From positions 752,001 through 816,000 of the forward strand of contig CP075525.1 in the NCBI GenBank assembly GCA_025808415.1: a stretch of 64,000 nt of DNA. The letters run 5' to 3'. Within the stretch, counting starts at the first letter, position 1. Every line of letters starts with the position of its first letter. Below are positions 25,654-34,162 of this stretch, piece by piece. The DNA is from Cyclobacteriaceae bacterium. GTDB lineage: Bacteria; Bacteroidota; Bacteroidia; Cytophagales; Cyclobacteriaceae. The notes under the pieces are model-generated. The model ran no database searches, was not told the origin of the DNA, and was given only the letters and a program-made list of their open reading frames with translations. Position numbers and translations under genes: made by a program.

Positions 25654-26337
25654 ATGATAATTGAAGCAAAAGGCATTTCTAAAAAGTATAAAAATAAATG
25701 TGTATTACAAAATATCGATCTTAAAATTGACTCTGGTGAGGTTATTGGCTTGATTGGCCCCAATGGCTCAGGTAAGACCACGCTCCTGAATATATTTATG
25801 AACATAATTCAATCATATTTGGGTAGTTTAAAAATTCAATCTGGAGCAAGATTAGGAATGTCAGTTTCGCGTATGGGTTTTTTTGAGGACATGGATGTTC
25901 AGACTAATGTTAAAATGTACGCATCTTTAGGGGGTGGTGATATAAAAAATCTGAATGATCTGTATGATTTCTTATCAATTGACTACAAATCTCTTTTGTA
26001 TAAAGAACTTTCAGCAGGTATGAAACAAAAGGTTTCATTGCTGCTTTCTTTCCTTAGACAATATGATTTGACCTTATTAGATGAGCCTACAAATCATTTG
26101 GATGTGGATTCAATTATAGCGCTCAGAAAATTAATCCTTGAAAGGAAAAAGTTGGGAGATTCGTTTTTGATAGCAAGTCATGTATTGAGCGATTTAGAGA
26201 AAATTTGTGACAGAGTAATTTTTATTAAAGCAGGGGTAGTTGTAGCTACTGAAGAGACAAACTCCCTTATTCGAAAATATGGGGATCTTGAAAAGGCTTA
26301 TTCTGAACTACTTGAGACTAAAATCACAGAGAATTAA
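25654..26337 (+). CDS. ABC transporter ATP-binding protein
   Basis: 227 aa, one nucleotide-binding domain. Walker A GPNGSGKTT is at 35-43, the signature reads LSAGMKQK (119-126, Ala instead of the usual Gly at the third place), Walker B LTLLDEP is at 139-145 and the switch His is at 176. It belongs to the ABC-2/CcmA-like group that powers export or bacteriocin self-protection. It pairs with the permease that starts 10 bp later. The gene is AT-rich compared with its flanks, which suggests acquisition. Confidence 0.88.
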   Translation: MIIEAKGISKKYKNKCVLQNIDLKIDSGEVIGLIGPNGSGKTTLLNIFMNIIQSYLGSLKIQSGARLGMSVSRMGFFEDMDVQTNVKMYASLGGGDIKNLNDLYDFLSIDYKSLLYKELSAGMKQKVSLLLSFLRQYDLTLLDEPTNHLDVDSIIALRKLILERKKLGDSFLIASHVLSDLEKICDRVIFIKAGVVVATEETNSLIRKYGDLEKAYSELLETKITEN

Positions 26338-26346
26338 TTAGTAGTT

Positions 26347-27123
26347 ATGGATACTTTTCGATTCGAAATTTCGAAGCTATTCGGACGAAAATACGTAGTA
26401 ATTCTGCTGGCTATTACCACCGTATCGTTCCCTTTATTGATTGCAGTTCTTGGCCGTATTTCTGTAACTGCAAATGAAATCAGTGAAGGTCTATACATTG
26501 AAACGATGGCATTCTATATCTTAAAGATATCACAAACTTATTTTTTTTTACCAGTTTATATACTAATTCTGTGTGGACACGAATTTTTAATTGGCCATGT
26601 CAACAGGGTCGTTTTTCTTAGGTCAAGAGGTTTTTATTTTACCGCAAAAATTATTTTCTGTTTAATTATTTCGGTTTTTTTTACTTTTTTAGGAATTATA
26701 GCACTTTTTTTATCGATCGAATTTTCTGGTTTTACAAGCCTGCATGCTAACATTTTCTTTTATATAGAATTTACATTTACAATATTGGTGACTTCATTCT
26801 TATTTTCAATTCTCCTTCTTTCCATTGTTTTTGTTTTCAGATCGCCTATAGTTTCATATGTTTTTTTTGTGGGATGGGACTTTTTTGAAGGGATAGTATT
26901 TCTGATGTTTAATCGACTTTATAATATAAAGTTGATTGGACTTCCATTGCATTCAATAAGACTGCTCTACGATAAGGATTTGAGCCATAATGTTGAAAGT
27001 TATCGAAGGATTTTTTCTGAATTTGAATTTACTACAATAACTCCTTTTCTATTAGTTGGTTCAATCATAATATTTTTATACTTATATTTTAGTAATTCGG
27101 ATTTAAAATCTCTTTCTGATTAA
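26347..27123 (+). CDS. ABC-2-type transporter permease
   Basis: 258 aa with about six hydrophobic helices (near 18-38, 60-80, 100-125, 132-163, 168-190, 232-252) and a short cytoplasmic N-terminus MDTFRFEISKLFGRK, typical of ABC-2 permeases of the bacteriocin-immunity/lantibiotic exporter kind. It works with the upstream ATPase in the inner membrane. The substrate is unknown; the neighbouring Cys-rich protein is the obvious candidate. Its stop codon overlaps that of the convergent rlmB gene. Very AT-rich codon use. Confidence 0.78.
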   Translation: MDTFRFEISKLFGRKYVVILLAITTVSFPLLIAVLGRISVTANEISEGLYIETMAFYILKISQTYFFLPVYILILCGHEFLIGHVNRVVFLRSRGFYFTAKIIFCLIISVFFTFLGIIALFLSIEFSGFTSLHANIFFYIEFTFTILVTSFLFSILLLSIVFVFRSPIVSYVFFVGWDFFEGIVFLMFNRLYNIKLIGLPLHSIRLLYDKDLSHNVESYRRIFSEFEFTTITPFLLVGSIIIFLYLYFSNSDLKSLSD

Positions 27124-27863
27124 ACTAAAGCATATTTCTTTCTCACCACTTCATACATCGCTATTCCTGCCGCCACAGATACATTCAATGAACCAATCTC
27201 TCCCTTCATGGGGATTTTTACCAGTTCATCGGCACTGCGCAGCAAGGCATCTGATATACCATCTTCTTCCGAACCCATAATCAATGCGACAGGGCCTTTA
27301 ATGTCAACCTCGTAAATAAGTTTGGTGGCTTTTTCAGTACACGCAATAACGGTAATTCCACTTTCGCGCAGGTAGGTAATGGTTTTCTTTAAATCTTTTT
27401 CGCGGCAAACCGGTAAGTGGTTAAGCGCCCCGGCAGAAGTTTTCATCGCATCGCTGGTGATGGGCGCATTGCCCTTTTCTCCGATAACCAACGCATCAAT
27501 TCCAGCGCATTCCGCGGTGCGGGCAATGGCCCCGAAATTCCGAACATCGGTAATTTGATCCAGCAACAATAGAAAAGGCTCACGCCCTTCACTAAATGCC
27601 GCATGAACAATATTATCCAGCGAAGCATACTCCACGGAGGAGAGCAGACAAATTACACCTTGATGGTTTTTGGTGGAAAGCCGATTGAGTTTTTCCTGCG
27701 GAACGTAACTAAAGGAAAGATTTTTTGCACGGATTACCTGAAGGAGTTCCCGGATCAGGTCATTTGAAATACCTTTTTGGATCAGGATGCGTTCGATTTG
27801 CCGCCCGGCCTTAATTGCCTCCATTACGGCCCGGGTACCGTAAATCATATCGGTTTTAGTCAT
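27120..27863 (-). CDS. rlmB: 23S rRNA 2'-O-ribose methyltransferase, TrmH/SpoU family (RlmB)
   Basis: 247 aa. The N-terminal substrate-binding domain (about 1-75, with NHQGVICLL at its end) precedes a SPOUT trefoil-knot domain with the three family motifs: DQITDVRNFGAIARTAEC, IMGSEEDGIS and KIPMKGEIGSLNVSVA. It methylates the 2'-OH of G2251 (E. coli numbering) in 23S rRNA. It ends at the border of the accessory island. Confidence 0.93.
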   Translation of the reverse strand: MTKTDMIYGTRAVMEAIKAGRQIERILIQKGISNDLIRELLQVIRAKNLSFSYVPQEKLNRLSTKNHQGVICLLSSVEYASLDNIVHAAFSEGREPFLLLLDQITDVRNFGAIARTAECAGIDALVIGEKGNAPITSDAMKTSAGALNHLPVCREKDLKKTITYLRESGITVIACTEKATKLIYEVDIKGPVALIMGSEEDGISDALLRSADELVKIPMKGEIGSLNVSVAAGIAMYEVVRKKYALV

Positions 27864-27891
27864 GGCTCAAAAGTACGAATATCCATCAACG

Positions 27892-27910
27892 CTTGCCTGT
27901 CGCAGGCAGG
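27892..27910. repeat. Short GC-rich inverted repeat
   Basis: CTTGCCTG, TCG and CAGGCAGG form an imperfect stem between the stop of the GWxTD gene and the start of rlmB. It resembles the hairpin at 52184-52201 (GCCTGCC/GGCAGGC) and may be a dispersed REP-like unit. It has no T-tract. Confidence 0.4.
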
Positions 27911-27915
27911 AATTG

Positions 27916-29082
27916 CTAAAACCTTGCCTTCCGCCACAAGTCAATCATCTCATACCATTTGGCTTCATAGGCCTTATCGCGGAGCAGCACAAAATTTTCA
28001 GGATCAAAAATAGTAGCGGCCTTTACGAATGTAAACTTACCGGTAAAGGTTGTGTTCTTGTACTCCCAAACTTCGCGATCGTTAAAAAGGTACACCGCTT
28101 GAGGCAAGCCGAAAATTATATATATCATGCCTCGGTCTGTTTTCCAGCCTTCTTTGTACGAACTAAAATAAAGGTTGGCCAACTCAACGCGCCTGAAGTA
28201 GCTGCGCATAAATATCTTGGCACGGTCGGTATTGCCGGTAATGCTCAAAACAACTTTATCGAACTGGGCTTTATCATTACCTGCGGCAGCAAGCCGGCTG
28301 TATTCGGTGTTGCTACAAATGTAAATCATAGGCCCCGCCAGACTTTGCAGCTTGCCCAGTTTTGGATAATCGTCCTCTATCCTGAAGCCCACACCAAGGG
28401 CCGAAGTGGTATCTTGCTGGGCAAGGTATAAGCCATTACGGCTAAGGGAAATGGATGCGTTGGGAGCAACCTTAAATACCGTATCGGGTTTTAGGACTGG
28501 CGAAACGCGCGCCTGCGCCACCGAAAATGGCGGTGCGGCAGCCGGAAAGGCTTCGTTATAATGCGACACTAATAGTGGTCTTTCATCGGCAAAGCCTGTA
28601 AGGGAAACTTCGGTATTTAGTCGCGCATAATTTTTTACGGAAGGATTGTTGCCCTGACTCAAATACGGTGTGGGGGATGCAGGAACCTTTTTGTAAAAGA
28701 TGGTCATTACCTTTTTAGCATTATTCAAAACCTTGGCCACGGCATATTTACCGGCAGTGGATTGTTCCAAAAACACACGACCGGACTTTAAGCTTTCCGA
28801 AGTGGTCTCCGGCTGCGCTGTGGTAATGGCAGTGCCCTCTTTTTCTGACAGGTCTTTACGTATCTCCCATAAAATATCATAGGTCATAAGGTTTATGGCT
28901 TCCCCGCTGCGTTCAAGCGTGTATTGGATTTCAATCTGGTTGTTTCGATGAACGATTTTCCAATGGAGAAAAAATTCCTGGTCGGGATAATAAATGTAAT
29001 TGTAATTGATGTTTTGAAGCCCTTGTGCCAGCGAAGCCGTGCTTGCCAGCAGGATGGATGCGATTGAAAAGAATTTACGCAT
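27916..29082 (-). CDS. GWxTD domain-containing secreted protein
   Basis: 388 aa from ATG 29082 (MRKFFSIASILLASTASLAQ, a signal peptide); the frame extends upstream but across the divergent promoter. The C-terminal third carries the family motif GWKTDRGMIYIIFGLP and the following VWEYKNT. The family is widespread in Bacteroidota and Acidobacteriota, and its function is not known. A middle region (about 40-250) is probably beta-sandwich. It is divergent from a methyltransferase gene 37 bp away. Confidence 0.85.
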   Translation of the reverse strand: MRKFFSIASILLASTASLAQGLQNINYNYIYYPDQEFFLHWKIVHRNNQIEIQYTLERSGEAINLMTYDILWEIRKDLSEKEGTAITTAQPETTSESLKSGRVFLEQSTAGKYAVAKVLNNAKKVMTIFYKKVPASPTPYLSQGNNPSVKNYARLNTEVSLTGFADERPLLVSHYNEAFPAAAPPFSVAQARVSPVLKPDTVFKVAPNASISLSRNGLYLAQQDTTSALGVGFRIEDDYPKLGKLQSLAGPMIYICSNTEYSRLAAAGNDKAQFDKVVLSITGNTDRAKIFMRSYFRRVELANLYFSSYKEGWKTDRGMIYIIFGLPQAVYLFNDREVWEYKNTTFTGKFTFVKAATIFDPENFVLLRDKAYEAKWYEMIDLWRKARF

Positions 29083-29104
29083 AATCTTTATTCCGCTATT
29101 TTTG
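29074..29104 (+). promoter_or_regulatory. Putative promoter of the methyltransferase gene
   Basis: The -7 element TATTTTTG (29097-29104) matches TAnnTTTG, and TTTA 19 nt upstream (29074-29077) is one base from the -33 TTTG. It lies 14 bp before the ATG at 29119. Confidence 0.5.
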
Positions 29105-29118
29105 CGCACGTTATCCAT

Positions 29119-29895
29119 ATGGCTAAGATATATACAACTGAAATAACATCCGAAAATATTCCTTCGGATAACCCCATACATCAACGTTTATTTAAAGCAT
29201 ATGTTGCGGCCGGTCCTTATATACAAGGTGATGTGCTGGAGATAGGTTGTGGTGAAGGGCGGGGCATTGCCTTGTTAAAACCAAAATCAAAAAGTTTTAC
29301 GGCAGTTGATAAAATTGATGAGGCCTTGAATGCCCTTCGTGTAAAATTTCCAGACGCAAAATTTATTGCGATGAACCTTCCCCCGCTTCATGGTTTACAA
29401 GACAATGCCTACGATTGTGTTATTACTTTTCAGGTAATTGAACATATTAAGGATGATCGCTTTTTTTTGAAAGAGATTTACCGGGTGCTTAAACCGGGTG
29501 GCGTAGCCTTAATTACCACACCTAACCGAAGGTTATCGTTGAGCCGGAACCCATGGCACATCCGCGAATACCTGGCTAGTGAATTAAAACAATTAGCTGC
29601 TGAAATTTTTGACTCAGTTGTGATGATGGGTATTACTGGAAACGAACAGGTAATGGCCTACTATGAGGAAAATAGAAAGTCGGTTAACCGGCTTATGCGA
29701 TGGGATATTTTTAACCTTCAGCATAAATTACCAGCGTGGATGCTGCGCATTCCGTATGAGTTTATGAATCGCTTGAACCGTAATAAACTACACGCTGGTG
29801 ATAGCGCACTTGTGCGTAACATTACCCACAACCATTACCTGGTTACCGACAATGCCGATGAGGCGTTGGATTTATTTTTGATCGTAAAAAAATAA
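29119..29895 (+). CDS. Class I SAM-dependent methyltransferase
   Basis: 258 aa. The SAM-binding motif I VLEIGCGEGRGIALL (about residues 38-52), an acidic end of the second strand (AVDKID), and motif DCVITFQVIEHIKD identify a Methyltransf_11/25-type fold. FLKEIYRVLKPGGVALITTPN is the post-motif III loop. The C-terminal region (HLVTDN-like, NHYLVTDNADEALDLFLIVKK) fits small-molecule or lipid/sugar methyltransferases; the substrate is unknown. It stands alone between the GWxTD and DUF2723 genes. Confidence 0.85.
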   Translation: MAKIYTTEITSENIPSDNPIHQRLFKAYVAAGPYIQGDVLEIGCGEGRGIALLKPKSKSFTAVDKIDEALNALRVKFPDAKFIAMNLPPLHGLQDNAYDCVITFQVIEHIKDDRFFLKEIYRVLKPGGVALITTPNRRLSLSRNPWHIREYLASELKQLAAEIFDSVVMMGITGNEQVMAYYEENRKSVNRLMRWDIFNLQHKLPAWMLRIPYEFMNRLNRNKLHAGDSALVRNITHNHYLVTDNADEALDLFLIVKK

Positions 29896-29928
29896 ATCCT
29901 CCAAGGTCTTTAAGACCTTAGAGGATTT
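29894..29928. terminator. Bidirectional hairpin terminator
   Basis: AAATCCTC..AAGGTCTT pairs with the opposite AAGACCTT.GAGGATTT with one mismatch. On the minus strand the stem is followed by a T-rich tract (ATTTTTTTAC), so it ends transcription of the DUF2723 gene. On the plus strand it follows the methyltransferase stop directly. Confidence 0.75.
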
Positions 29929-29937
29929 AACTGAAAA

Positions 29938-32880
29938 CTACCGTTGTATTTCAGCCGCATGCTTTTCGTAGGCATCTTCAAAGCGTTTGGCAAGGTCGGC
30001 TTCACCATACTTATAAAGTACGCGTTGTAATTCGCCCAATACGGCAATGTTGTTGTACAAGTCGCGATTAAATTCTCCTCTGCGGATCATATAACTCGCC
30101 ATTTCATCCACACGGTTGCCAATAACCGTTGCTATTTCAACGGCCTTTTCGGTTTCACCAACTTCCATAAGCAATTCTACGCTCAGGGCATTGGTAAAAT
30201 CGTAAGGAACCCCTTTATCGGGCATTTTCTCAAGCCCTAAAAGCAGTATTTCCCTTGCGCGTTCTTTGTCGTCTTCGGCAATCAGGGCTCCGGCAAGTTC
30301 GTTTATCGTTGAGCGGTGGTTTTGTACAAAACTCCTGTAATCCAGACTGAAAAATGCTTTGGGGTCATCCAATCCGCGGAAGCGGAATTTTTGTGTGATG
30401 TTTGTATAGGCAACATCTGTATTGACCAATCTGTTTTGCGGTGTAGGATTACGAATGGGTAAAATGCGAAAGGCATTACCTTCAATAACGATAAAGGGTT
30501 TCAGATCAACATTAAATTGTTCAAGCGAAGTGTTGTTCACGTAAATTGGACGTTCCCAATTGTTGGTGAGTAGCAGGTCCAGCAACGCCAAATCCTGTTT
30601 CATTAAACTATTGCCCTTTACCCGAAGCCGCATCTCTGGAACCAGCAAATCTTTCAGGTCATCCGGAATGATACCCAGCGATTTTACATGGGCAGTATCA
30701 ACTTTGAGCACAAGTTCTTTTGACGGAACCATGTTGGTGGTTCCGTACTGCGGGTGGATTAAATTCTTGCTTTCTTTTTTAATCAAATCAATATACTGCG
30801 CCAGGTCGATGCTTTTAATTCCGGTTTCATAGTACATCAGTCCGTCATTATAGCCTCCCTGCCGGTAATGCTTTTCGGTAAGGGTGTATGGAAACGGCTC
30901 TGACTCATAATGCCTGCGCATGCTCTGTGCAATGTACCAATCGGTGTTGTAGTAGCTTAGTACCACTACACGAATATCTGTGCGAATCCCTTCAACTTCC
31001 TGGGCGTACCAGAGCGGGAAGGTGTCGTTATCACCACCGGTAAAAAGTATGGCATTAGGCGCACATGATTCAAGATAGTTGCTGGCTGAGTCAACCGAGA
31101 AGAATCGGTTTGAACGATTGTGGTCATCCCATCCTTCGGCCGCCATAATAGCGGGTGCTGTAAGGCCGATAAGGGTGGCGGCAATGGCTGCTGCTTTTTG
31201 ATTTTGAATAAGCCTGCCAATGCTTTGCGCGATGGCGATTACACCAAAACCAATCCAGAAACAAAACGCATAATACGAACCGGCATAGATGTAATCGCGT
31301 TCACGGGGTTCACTTGGCGGTGAGTTGAGGTAAACCACCAACGCCACCCCGGTGAGTACAAACAATAATCCAACAACAGCAAAGTTTTTCTTGTCGTTTA
31401 AGTAGTGATAAACCAATCCTATCATGCCGATGATAAACGGAATCATGAAAAAGTTATTCCGCGCTTTGTTGTAGGAAATCATTTCGGGCACTTCTTCAAA
31501 CCAGCTGTTGGGACCTAACCAATCGCCACCAATTTCATCGGTTTCACGACCGGCAAAATTGAACATGAAGTAGCGTACATACATCCAGTAAATCTGGTGC
31601 GAAAACATGAAGCTAAGGTTATCGGCAAAGGTTGGCTTTTGTCCCTCTTTCAACCCAAGCTTCGATCGGTACAACGCCTGGTGCTGCCTGTCGGTGCTGT
31701 AGATACGCGGCAGTATGGTGGTGTGATTAGGATCGTACACATACGAAATTTTGCGCTCAGCCACTTCATATTTGTCTTTGCCCTTGCGGTATTGAGGCGC
31801 TCCTTCTTTGATGTCGATAACCTGTGCGGTGAAATACTGACCATACAACAACGGGCGGCTTCCGTACTGCTCACGTTTCAGGTAGCTTACGAAACTCATA
31901 ATGTCTGACGGGTCGTTCTCGTCAATAGGAGGATTGTAATTGGAACGGATTACCACCACCGCGTAAGAAACATATCCTATCAAAATAAAGGCGGTGGAGA
32001 GCAAGAAAGTATTTAACGCAGGTTTGTTATTAACATGGGTGTAGCGGATACCGTAAACCAACGCCCCGATAATTAACAGGCTGAAGAAGATAACCCCCGA
32101 GCCAAAGAACATGCCTAACGTGTTTACAAAGAACACTTCAAAATTTCCGGCCAGCGAAGGTAAACCCGGAATGATAATATCATTGATGAAGATGATGAGC
32201 AATCCGCTTACGCCAAGGGTTGCAATAATTCCCCACGTGGTTGGTTTATATTTCTTGAAGTAGAAAATCAACCCAAGGGCTGGAAGTGTCACCAGGTTTA
32301 GCAAGTGAACACCTATGGAAAGTCCAACCATATAGGAGATAAGAATCAGCCAGCGGTTAGCTTTTGATTCATCTTCAATAACATCCCATTTCAGCATGGC
32401 CCATACCACAAAGGCTGTAAAGGCCGATGACATGGCGTAAACTTCGGCTTCAACGGCAGAGAACCAGATGGAATCAGCAAAGGTATTGGCCAGCGCGCCA
32501 ACAACACCAGCACCCATGAGCAAAAGAGTTTTGTCAAAACCGTGCTCATCCGGGTTGGTGATTTTCATAAGTTTCCTACCAAAAAGGGTAATCGACCAAA
32601 AGGTAAAGAGTGACGCGAAGGCACCCGAAAGCACGCTCATGAAGTTTATCCAGTAGGCCACCTTGGTAACATCACCTAATGCCAGAAAGGAAAACAATCT
32701 GCCCAGCAAAAGAAACAATGGCGCCCCGGGAGGGTGGGGTACTTCCAGCTTGTAGGATACGGCAATAAATTCACCGCAGTCCCAGTAACTGGCCGTTTCT
32801 TCCATGGTAATCCAATACACCGCCAGGGTGATGACGAAAATGGCCCATCCGGTAAGGTTATTAATCTTCTGAAAATTCAT
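29938..32880 (-). CDS. DUF2723 large membrane protein, O-mannosyltransferase-like
   Basis: 980 aa. Roughly 12-14 hydrophobic segments fill residues 1-560, with the DUF2723 N-terminus WAIFVITLAVYWITMEETASYWDCGEFI split by the conserved acidic DCGE, and HPPGAPLFLLLGR. The soluble C-terminal part (about 570-980) has TGGDNDTFPLWYAQEVEG and ends in TPR-like helices. DUF2723 is related to TMEM260 and PMT-type GT-C glycosyltransferases, so a membrane-bound protein glycosyltransferase in the periplasm is plausible. No substrate can be assigned. The gene is single, with its own terminator. Confidence 0.85.
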   Translation of the reverse strand: MNFQKINNLTGWAIFVITLAVYWITMEETASYWDCGEFIAVSYKLEVPHPPGAPLFLLLGRLFSFLALGDVTKVAYWINFMSVLSGAFASLFTFWSITLFGRKLMKITNPDEHGFDKTLLLMGAGVVGALANTFADSIWFSAVEAEVYAMSSAFTAFVVWAMLKWDVIEDESKANRWLILISYMVGLSIGVHLLNLVTLPALGLIFYFKKYKPTTWGIIATLGVSGLLIIFINDIIIPGLPSLAGNFEVFFVNTLGMFFGSGVIFFSLLIIGALVYGIRYTHVNNKPALNTFLLSTAFILIGYVSYAVVVIRSNYNPPIDENDPSDIMSFVSYLKREQYGSRPLLYGQYFTAQVIDIKEGAPQYRKGKDKYEVAERKISYVYDPNHTTILPRIYSTDRQHQALYRSKLGLKEGQKPTFADNLSFMFSHQIYWMYVRYFMFNFAGRETDEIGGDWLGPNSWFEEVPEMISYNKARNNFFMIPFIIGMIGLVYHYLNDKKNFAVVGLLFVLTGVALVVYLNSPPSEPRERDYIYAGSYYAFCFWIGFGVIAIAQSIGRLIQNQKAAAIAATLIGLTAPAIMAAEGWDDHNRSNRFFSVDSASNYLESCAPNAILFTGGDNDTFPLWYAQEVEGIRTDIRVVVLSYYNTDWYIAQSMRRHYESEPFPYTLTEKHYRQGGYNDGLMYYETGIKSIDLAQYIDLIKKESKNLIHPQYGTTNMVPSKELVLKVDTAHVKSLGIIPDDLKDLLVPEMRLRVKGNSLMKQDLALLDLLLTNNWERPIYVNNTSLEQFNVDLKPFIVIEGNAFRILPIRNPTPQNRLVNTDVAYTNITQKFRFRGLDDPKAFFSLDYRSFVQNHRSTINELAGALIAEDDKERAREILLLGLEKMPDKGVPYDFTNALSVELLMEVGETEKAVEIATVIGNRVDEMASYMIRRGEFNRDLYNNIAVLGELQRVLYKYGEADLAKRFEDAYEKHAAEIQR

Positions 32881-32999
32881 ATTCTTCTATTGAGCTTTAT
32901 GCACTGTGTTTGCCAACGCTTTTGGCAGATAAAGGGGCGAAAATACTGATTTTGGGGTTATGAAATAACGATAACGGTTTTAATGGCTCATCGGGTATC

Positions 33000-33242
33000 T
33001 TAACCAAATATTTCTTTGATAAGATCTTCTTTTGTTTGATTTCTATTGACCGAAATATCGGCTAAAATGGCCGAAAGGGTTCCAACTTTTATAGGATCGT
33101 GATTAGGAATTGTTACATGATGGGTTTTTGGAAAGGAACACGTCAGGCGGATGTGACTTCCTTTTTGCCTACTAACTTCGTAACCAATTTTGCTGAGTGA
33201 TTTGATGAATTCCCGGGCAGAAACATTGCGGGGAATTTTCAT
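33000..33242 (-). CDS. hicA: HicA-family mRNA interferase toxin
   Basis: 80 aa, a typical double-stranded-RNA-binding-like fold. The catalytic His lies in QKGSHIRL, and the C-terminal HHVTIPNHDPIKVGTLSAIL is standard for HicA/YcfA. It cleaves mRNA during stress until neutralised by HicB. Its start overlaps the hicB stop (GTG/ATGA-like overlap at 33239-33242). The antitoxin comes first here, the reverse of the classic hicA-hicB order but common in this family. Confidence 0.88.
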   Translation of the reverse strand: MKIPRNVSAREFIKSLSKIGYEVSRQKGSHIRLTCSFPKTHHVTIPNHDPIKVGTLSAILADISVNRNQTKEDLIKEIFG

Positions 33243-33451
33243 AATGTGATGAGTTCTTCTTTGGTGAAATGTAGTCTGATTATACGGGGGTGCTTGCCTT
33301 CATCAAAATGCGTCAGCACAGCCTCCCGGATATTCACTTTAAGATCTTTAAGATTATCAGCCTCTGTAAAAATACTTTCACCAAGCGCACGTGCCTCGTA
33401 TCCACCTTCTGGCGATTCTTCGATAACAAAGATTAATTCTTTCATGGCCAT
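33239..33451 (-). CDS. hicB: HicB-family antitoxin
   Basis: 70 aa with the partially degraded RNase H-like fold of HicB: FVIEESPEGGYEARALGESIFTEA, then a helix and VLTHFDEG. It has no C-terminal DNA-binding (HTH or RHH) domain, so autoregulation through this protein alone is doubtful. It should bind and block the HicA encoded immediately downstream. Confidence 0.85.
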   Translation of the reverse strand: MAMKELIFVIEESPEGGYEARALGESIFTEADNLKDLKVNIREAVLTHFDEGKHPRIIRLHFTKEELITL

Positions 33452-33497
33452 GCAAGTTACTATTTTTTTAGATGTGCCTCAGTGTCTGGAAAAGCAG

Positions 33498-34130
33498 TTA
33501 TTTATACACGATCACATAAAAAACAAGCCATAGAAGAAAGATCAGCACGTAGGAACTGACCACAATAAACCATACGGTTTTCTTTTCTTTTTTTGCATAA
33601 TGATGGATGCCCGCTACTAGCAGAAAACAATAGGCAATTTCAAAAAGATTTAATGCCCTAAGCGGATAGGCCCATCGTGTATCGATGGCGTAGTAATCGA
33701 AAAAGTGCATGAGAGACAACGGATAGAAAGCCCCGATGTCGGTGTAGAGTGGGTCGGTTTCAACAAACAGGAACCATAGGATTTTCAATACCTCAGGGAT
33801 AAAGAAAATAAACTCAGCGCCCACCACCACGCCCCAGCACTGGCTATAGGTTACCCGGTAGCCATACATGAAACAACCTACCCAAATAACAAAGGCAATT
33901 ATGGTGAACTTCCAGAGGTAAATCAGGGGTACTGAGATGAACTGTAGGGTGCTGATTAAAGTTAGAATAGCGCCTTCGGGCCTATCCTGCAGAAACTCAA
34001 AGGCTGCGGTTTCGTTTTCAATGAAGGACTTTTTAATGTAGAGCAACAATAGCGTAATCAGGCAAAGCAGTACGAACAGCAGCCTTTTGTCGGTTGCGAA
34101 TATTGACTTAGTTTCGTTTTCGTTTTGCAT
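33498..34130 (-). CDS. Hypothetical multi-pass membrane protein (Yip1-like)
   Basis: 210 aa with about six hydrophobic helices (near 17-36, 55-100, 105-125, 145-160, 165-182, 185-208). No catalytic motif is recognised. The size and helix layout resemble the Yip1/YIPF-like DUFs common in Bacteroidota. It is divergent from the TPR gene with a 32-bp gap and lies upstream of the HicAB pair. Confidence 0.65.
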   Translation of the reverse strand: MQNENETKSIFATDKRLLFVLLCLITLLLLYIKKSFIENETAAFEFLQDRPEGAILTLISTLQFISVPLIYLWKFTIIAFVIWVGCFMYGYRVTYSQCWGVVVGAEFIFFIPEVLKILWFLFVETDPLYTDIGAFYPLSLMHFFDYYAIDTRWAYPLRALNLFEIAYCFLLVAGIHHYAKKEKKTVWFIVVSSYVLIFLLWLVFYVIVYK

Positions 34131-34162
34131 ACCTGGGGCAGCTTTTCGGGTTAGGTAATTCT

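Noticed and set aside
30560..31323. Plus-strand frames inside the DUF2723 gene
   Set aside because: They are shadows of a single long conserved membrane protein on the minus strand.
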